A stretch of 41,159 nt of DNA from Ignavibacteriaceae bacterium (GTDB lineage: Bacteria > Bacteroidota > Ignavibacteria > Ignavibacteriales > Ignavibacteriaceae), in the NCBI GenBank assembly GCA_025449775.1, contig JANWIS010000040.1, positions 1 to 41,159 of the forward strand. Reading direction: 5' to 3'. Both the position numbers and the translations under genes were made by a program. The notes under the pieces were generated by a model. It worked only from the letters and a program-made list of their open reading frames with translations, made no database searches and had not been told where the DNA came from. Shown here piece by piece: positions 36,992 to 41,159 of the stretch. Position 1 is the stretch's first letter, and each line of letters opens with the position of its first letter.

Positions 36992-38005
36992 TTATTCAAA
37001 ATCATGCTCGAAATAATTAGTTGCTCTTTGACCACTTATGTTTTTGTCCAAAATACGCTCAGAAAGACGTTTTTCGAAAACTTTAGCACTATCGTACCCA
37101 TAATGCTTTAATAAATAATTAAGTGCAATTACTTCCGAAATGACCGTAATATTTTTACCCGGCAAAATAGGTAATTTTATATAAGGCATTTCAACCTCTG
37201 AAAATTTAATTGTTTTCTCATCCAAACCAGTCCTGGTATAATGTGTTTTTTCATCCCATACTTCAAGTTCTACAATAATTTCCAGCCTTTTTTGGTATCT
37301 AATTGCTCTAATACCAAAAATTCGCTCTACATCGATTATACCGAGTCCTCTAATCTCCATTAAATGTTTCGCAATTTCCGTTCCTGAACCTAAAAGAATC
37401 CCCTCCCCTTTTTTGGTGAGAATTATAACATCGTCGGCGACTAATCGATGTCCCCTTTCTACAAGATCTAATGCAACTTCGCTTTTTCCAATGCCAGATT
37501 TACCGACAAAACAAATTCCAACACCATATACGTCTACAAATGAGCCATGAATCGTAATCCGTTCCGAAAATTGATCATCAAGAAAATCACTTAGAAGATA
37601 AACTAGCTTAGTAGTTGAATAAGGAGATCCGAAGATTGGAATTCTTTTTTCTTCAGCAATTTTAAGTAAAACAGGAAGAGGTTTGTTGTTGTCAGTTAAA
37701 ATAATACACGGAATATCAAACTGAAAAATTACTCCAAGTGCTTTGGTGAGTTGATCAGGTGTCAGTTTATTTAAATAACGTACTTCGGTATTACCGAAAA
37801 CCTGAACTCTGTTGAATGAAAAAAGATCTACAAATCCTGCTAATGCTAAACCGGGTCTGTGCATATTCTGATCAGTAATCTTTTTATCAAGGTCCGGATG
37901 TTCTGAAAAAAGATTGAGCTTACCTATTTTCTGAGCATTCTTAAAGAAGAATTCAACAGTAATAGCTTCTTTTCTTGATATTGATTTTTCATTTATCTCA
38001 ATCAT
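36992..38005 (-). CDS. hprK: HPr kinase/phosphorylase
   Basis: GKSGIGKSEVALDLVERGHRLVADD P-loop region, LMEIRGLGIIDVERIFG signature. Confidence 0.95.
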   Translation of the reverse strand: MIEINEKSISRKEAITVEFFFKNAQKIGKLNLFSEHPDLDKKITDQNMHRPGLALAGFVDLFSFNRVQVFGNTEVRYLNKLTPDQLTKALGVIFQFDIPCIILTDNNKPLPVLLKIAEEKRIPIFGSPYSTTKLVYLLSDFLDDQFSERITIHGSFVDVYGVGICFVGKSGIGKSEVALDLVERGHRLVADDVIILTKKGEGILLGSGTEIAKHLMEIRGLGIIDVERIFGIRAIRYQKRLEIIVELEVWDEKTHYTRTGLDEKTIKFSEVEMPYIKLPILPGKNITVISEVIALNYLLKHYGYDSAKVFEKRLSERILDKNISGQRATNYFEHDFE

Positions 38006-38304
38006 TTAACCCTGCTTTTTCTTTTTGATTTTAATGTTGCTAGCTGACGTGACAGTTTATTTACTGCTGCACTTACAGATTTTGTAAAATCATCAGAATT
38101 AACTGCAGCGATTAATGTTTGTTTTGGAATGTGCAATGAAATTTCAGCTTGCTTAATACTGTCCCTCGAATTCTGAAAGCTAAGTATTACATCAGCACTA
38201 ATTATTTCATCATTGAACTTTACCAAAGACTTCACTTCACTATTGATAAATTCTTTTAAACTTTCTCTGGCCTTAAACTTACGTGCTGTGATGATGATGT
38301 TCAT
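38002..38304 (-). CDS. hpf: Ribosome hibernation-promoting factor, short form (HPF/RaiA family)
   Basis: MNIIITARKFKARESLKEFINSEVKSLVKF; GGAGG upstream of ATG 38304 favours this start over 38319; ATGA overlap with hprK. Confidence 0.85.
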   Translation of the reverse strand: MNIIITARKFKARESLKEFINSEVKSLVKFNDEIISADVILSFQNSRDSIKQAEISLHIPKQTLIAAVNSDDFTKSVSAAVNKLSRQLATLKSKRKSRVK

Positions 38305-38319
38305 AACTGCCTCCAACAT

Positions 38320-39201
38320 TTAAGATTTTGGATGAGATTTTTTATAAGATCGCTTTAATCTTTCTATACTTACATGTGTATAGATTTGTGTTGTCTTCAG
38401 ATTTTCGTGCCCTAAAATTTCTTTTACGGCTCTAAGATCAGCTCCGTTATCCAACATATGAGTTGCTGAACTGTGTCTTAAAATATGCGGACTTTTCTTT
38501 TTAATATCGGTTACTTTGCTCAAATATTTATTAACAATCCTGTAGATATATTTTTCGTATAATTTTTCACCTCGCTTGTTCCTAAGCAGCGGTTCTGAAT
38601 ATTTATTAACCGGAAATGAAGTTAAATATTCTTCCAAATTTTTTTTTGATTCTTCTCCTACTGGTACAATTCTTACTTTCATTCCCTTTCCTGTTACTCG
38701 TAGAATTCCTTTTGTCAGATCTAGATCTCCAGCTTTAAGATTACATAATTCAGAAACACGAAGTGAACAGCCATATAACAATTCAAATATCACTTTAATC
38801 AGTATAGGATTGTTATCTTCTTTCTCAGCAATTTCAAATGTTTTCAGAATACTTTTTTCTGATGCAATCTCGGGAAGCTTTTTAGGTATTTTTGGGTTTC
38901 TCAATTGCGAAACAGGGTTTTGCTTTATCAACTCTTCCTTGTATGCAAATCTAAACATTCCTCTTAAAGCCGAAAGCTTTCTCGAAATTGAAACTTTCTC
39001 GAATTTCCTTTCACTTAATTGCATCATGTAAGATTTGATGAAACGATCATTTATAGATTGTATATCCGATTTATTGTTTTCATTACAATACTTAATAAAA
39101 TCGGAAAGATCTGCTTTATATGATTTTACAGTATTAGGAGAATAACGTTTTATATTCCTGGTAAATAGAAGATAACCATCTGTCAATAGTTCAATATTCA
39201 T
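38320..39201 (-). CDS. Tyrosine recombinase XerC/XerD family
   Basis: N-terminal SAM-like domain; catalytic GCSLRVSEL (R), HILRHSSATHML (HxxR), LGHENLKTTQIYTHV (H...Y). Confidence 0.92.
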   Translation of the reverse strand: MNIELLTDGYLLFTRNIKRYSPNTVKSYKADLSDFIKYCNENNKSDIQSINDRFIKSYMMQLSERKFEKVSISRKLSALRGMFRFAYKEELIKQNPVSQLRNPKIPKKLPEIASEKSILKTFEIAEKEDNNPILIKVIFELLYGCSLRVSELCNLKAGDLDLTKGILRVTGKGMKVRIVPVGEESKKNLEEYLTSFPVNKYSEPLLRNKRGEKLYEKYIYRIVNKYLSKVTDIKKKSPHILRHSSATHMLDNGADLRAVKEILGHENLKTTQIYTHVSIERLKRSYKKSHPKS

Positions 39202-39382
39202 ATTAAAATTTTCCGGGCAAAAATAATTTTATCTGTTGCTGAATTATATAAAGGAAAGAAAATATTGATTTGATCCAAACTTTGTAGTTGAAGTTGATGA
39301 GAGTTTATCATGATTCCAGACATTATTAAAGTTCTCAACATTAAATATCTGTCATTGCAAAAACACTAATAAACAAATAACT

Positions 39383-39832
39383 CTAAACCTTCCGTTCCTT
39401 ACCTTCTAATAAAATAAAATTATATTTATTTATCAACTTATTTTCCACTCTTTTCATTTTAATTTTATTTTTTCTGTTATTATCATCAAAATCCAGCAAA
39501 TGAAGTACACCATGGATTATCAACCTGAGTAATTCCCTGTTGTAACTTACTTTGTATTTTTTTGTATTGATTTTTGCCTCTTCAAAGGAGATTAGAATTT
39601 CACCATCAATCTTACTTTTTTTATCGGAGTAATTGAAGGTAATAATATCAGTATTAAAATCGTGATTTAAATATTTTTTATTTATTTGTCTTAATCCTGA
39701 GGAAGTAATGAAATTTATTGAAAGTGAGGAAATACTAAGCTGAAAATCTGAAATAAGAAATGATATTAATGTATGAACAGATTTTTTATTTATAAGCTTC
39801 TCTTCAGAATAAATTTGTAAATTTTTAACCAA
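39383..39832 (-). CDS. ybeY: Endoribonuclease YbeY
   Basis: INKKYLNHDFNTDIITFNY and HGVLHLLDFDDNNRK. Confidence 0.9.
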   Translation of the reverse strand: MVKNLQIYSEEKLINKKSVHTLISFLISDFQLSISSLSINFITSSGLRQINKKYLNHDFNTDIITFNYSDKKSKIDGEILISFEEAKINTKKYKVSYNRELLRLIIHGVLHLLDFDDNNRKNKIKMKRVENKLINKYNFILLEGKERKV

Positions 39833-39852
39833 GCTGCAGAATTCGAATAGTT

Positions 39853-40419
39853 TTAAAGATTTAAATCATATAATGAATTTTGAGTCAGCCGGGAATATTC
39901 AACATATCGGTCAGCGCTTGCTTTAAAATCGAGCATTTCATTTTCAGTTAGATCACGCACAACTTTTGCGGGAACTCCGGCAACTAATTTAGCAGCCGGG
40001 ACAATAAAATTTGGTTTTACAAGTGCACCGGCTGCTACCATCGAATTAGATTCAACGACAGCTCCATCAAGCACTGTAGCACCAATCCCGATCAAACATA
40101 AATCCTGTAAAGTACATCCATGAAGAGATACGGAATGCCCAATAGTAACCTGGTTCCCTATGTTCAGCGGAAATTTTCCATTCGTAACATGCAGCATTGA
40201 ACAATCCTGAACATTTGTGTTCTTTCCTATTTTGATGTAATGGACATCTCCCCTGATAACTGTGTTGTACCAAATACTTGAATTGCTTCCGACTTCAACA
40301 TTGCCGATTATTTTAACTCCGGACGCGAGAAAAACATTCTCGCCTAATTTTGGAAAATATTCACGGTACGGAAAGAGTTTAATTTCTTCATTCAGTTTGT
40401 GTAGGTAGGAGGATTCCAT
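39853..40419 (-). CDS. Gamma carbonic anhydrase-family hexapeptide-repeat protein
   Basis: IWYNTVIRGDVHYIKIGKNTNVQDCSMLHVT...IGHSVSLHGC, with the expected zinc-ligand histidines, and VVAGVPAKVVR-like C-terminus. Confidence 0.9.
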   Translation of the reverse strand: MESSYLHKLNEEIKLFPYREYFPKLGENVFLASGVKIIGNVEVGSNSSIWYNTVIRGDVHYIKIGKNTNVQDCSMLHVTNGKFPLNIGNQVTIGHSVSLHGCTLQDLCLIGIGATVLDGAVVESNSMVAAGALVKPNFIVPAAKLVAGVPAKVVRDLTENEMLDFKASADRYVEYSRLTQNSLYDLNL

Positions 40420-41159
40420 ACTTCTTTATTCCATTCAATTAATTCTAAAGTAATGTTTCCAATCAACACATTCATTTTTGCAAGAACAGGAACAGAGAAC
40501 TTATCATTGCTGAACCAGCCTTCAAAATACCCTGTCAGACCGTAAACACTAACGAAATCAGTTTCACCATCGAGGTATAAACAATCTATTTCGTAATCGA
40601 CCGCATCAATTGAAACAGGGATCTTCTCATTGAAAAAATTGATTGTGGCTTCTTCTTGTTTTTCATTTACAAAACATGGTATTGGTAAAGTTTTTTCATC
40701 ACCAAAGTTCATTCTGGAAAAGTAAAGTATCGACAATCCATCCTGAAATCGTTTATTGGTATGACTTGTAGAATCCAACGATGCTTTAGATGTTCCATAT
40801 TTCCCTTTCTGTATTTCAATTTTTGAATCATCAATGAAATCATAATTCACATAAGTCGTATCTTCATCACCAAAAATCTTTGCAAAAAATTTTAGAGGAA
40901 AGAATGATGCATCAATATAACTTTCGTAAACCTGGTGAATGCTGACGAAAGGCAGATCAGGATAAGAATTTATATAGGCAACAATTTTATAAACCGGTAT
41001 ATCCCTGATTTTGGTTTCCTCAAGAACCCGAAACCTCACTTCTCCAAGCCTAAAGAACGCATACTTCACAACATAAGTTAAATCTTCACCAACGACCAGC
41101 TCCTTTGTAATTTGCTCATAACTTGTTTCCGAATCATCTTGCGATGATATATTAAATGA
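40392..41159 (-). CDS. DUF3108-like protein, partial (N-terminus beyond window end)
   Basis: Reading stays open upstream of the track start: SFNISSQDDSETSYEQITKELVVGEDLTYVVKYAFFRLGEVRFRV. GEDLTYVVKY...GEV resembles a DUF3108 N-terminus. Confidence 0.75.
   Translation of the reverse strand, partial: SFNISSQDDSETSYEQITKELVVGEDLTYVVKYAFFRLGEVRFRVLEETKIRDIPVYKIVAYINSYPDLPFVSIHQVYESYIDASFFPLKFFAKIFGDEDTTYVNYDFIDDSKIEIQKGKYGTSKASLDSTSHTNKRFQDGLSILYFSRMNFGDEKTLPIPCFVNEKQEEATINFFNEKIPVSIDAVDYEIDCLYLDGETDFVSVYGLTGYFEGWFSNDKFSVPVLAKMNVLIGNITLELIEWNKEVWNPPTYTN

Noticed and set aside
38576-39031. 151-aa plus-strand ORF
   Set aside because: Antisense to the Xer recombinase, whose catalytic residues are intact.
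38320-39201. Integron, phage or ICE integrase
   Set aside because: Housekeeping-type XerC/D size and context next to hpf-hprK; no attachment repeats, cassette array or cargo seen.

Overview
This 41 kb window looks like ordinary chromosomal DNA from an AT-rich member of the Ignavibacteria/Bacteroidota side of the FCB group. That placement is inferred from protein character, a T9SS-type C-terminal domain, TAnnTTTG-like promoter boxes and the ParAB-DUF5683 order; no database search was possible. Most of it is housekeeping: dapA-dapB-dapH-lysC, a TonB-dependent receptor-like protein, RqcH/NFACT, PASTA-rpe-folP-cdaA-GT2, UPF0173, parA-parB-DUF5683, aminotransferase-nadB, ppx, aroQ, a MerR regulator, purF, a secreted subtilase, pgsA, ftsY, hbd-thiolase, holB, DUF2795-M23, xer-hpf-hprK, ybeY and gamma-CA. 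There are two tRNAs, Arg(ACG) and Pro(GGG). I found no CRISPR array, prophage, intact IS element or recognisable defence island. Strongest leads: (1) a minus-strand operon of a PRODH-like flavoenzyme, a DapA-family protein that resembles animal HOGA1 rather than DapA, and a DMT permease, where two expected PRODH substrate-pocket tyrosines appear replaced; (2) a nested inverted-repeat element in the ~500 bp gap between tRNA-Arg and dapA; (3) an uncharacterised membrane protein and small protein translationally coupled to aroQ.
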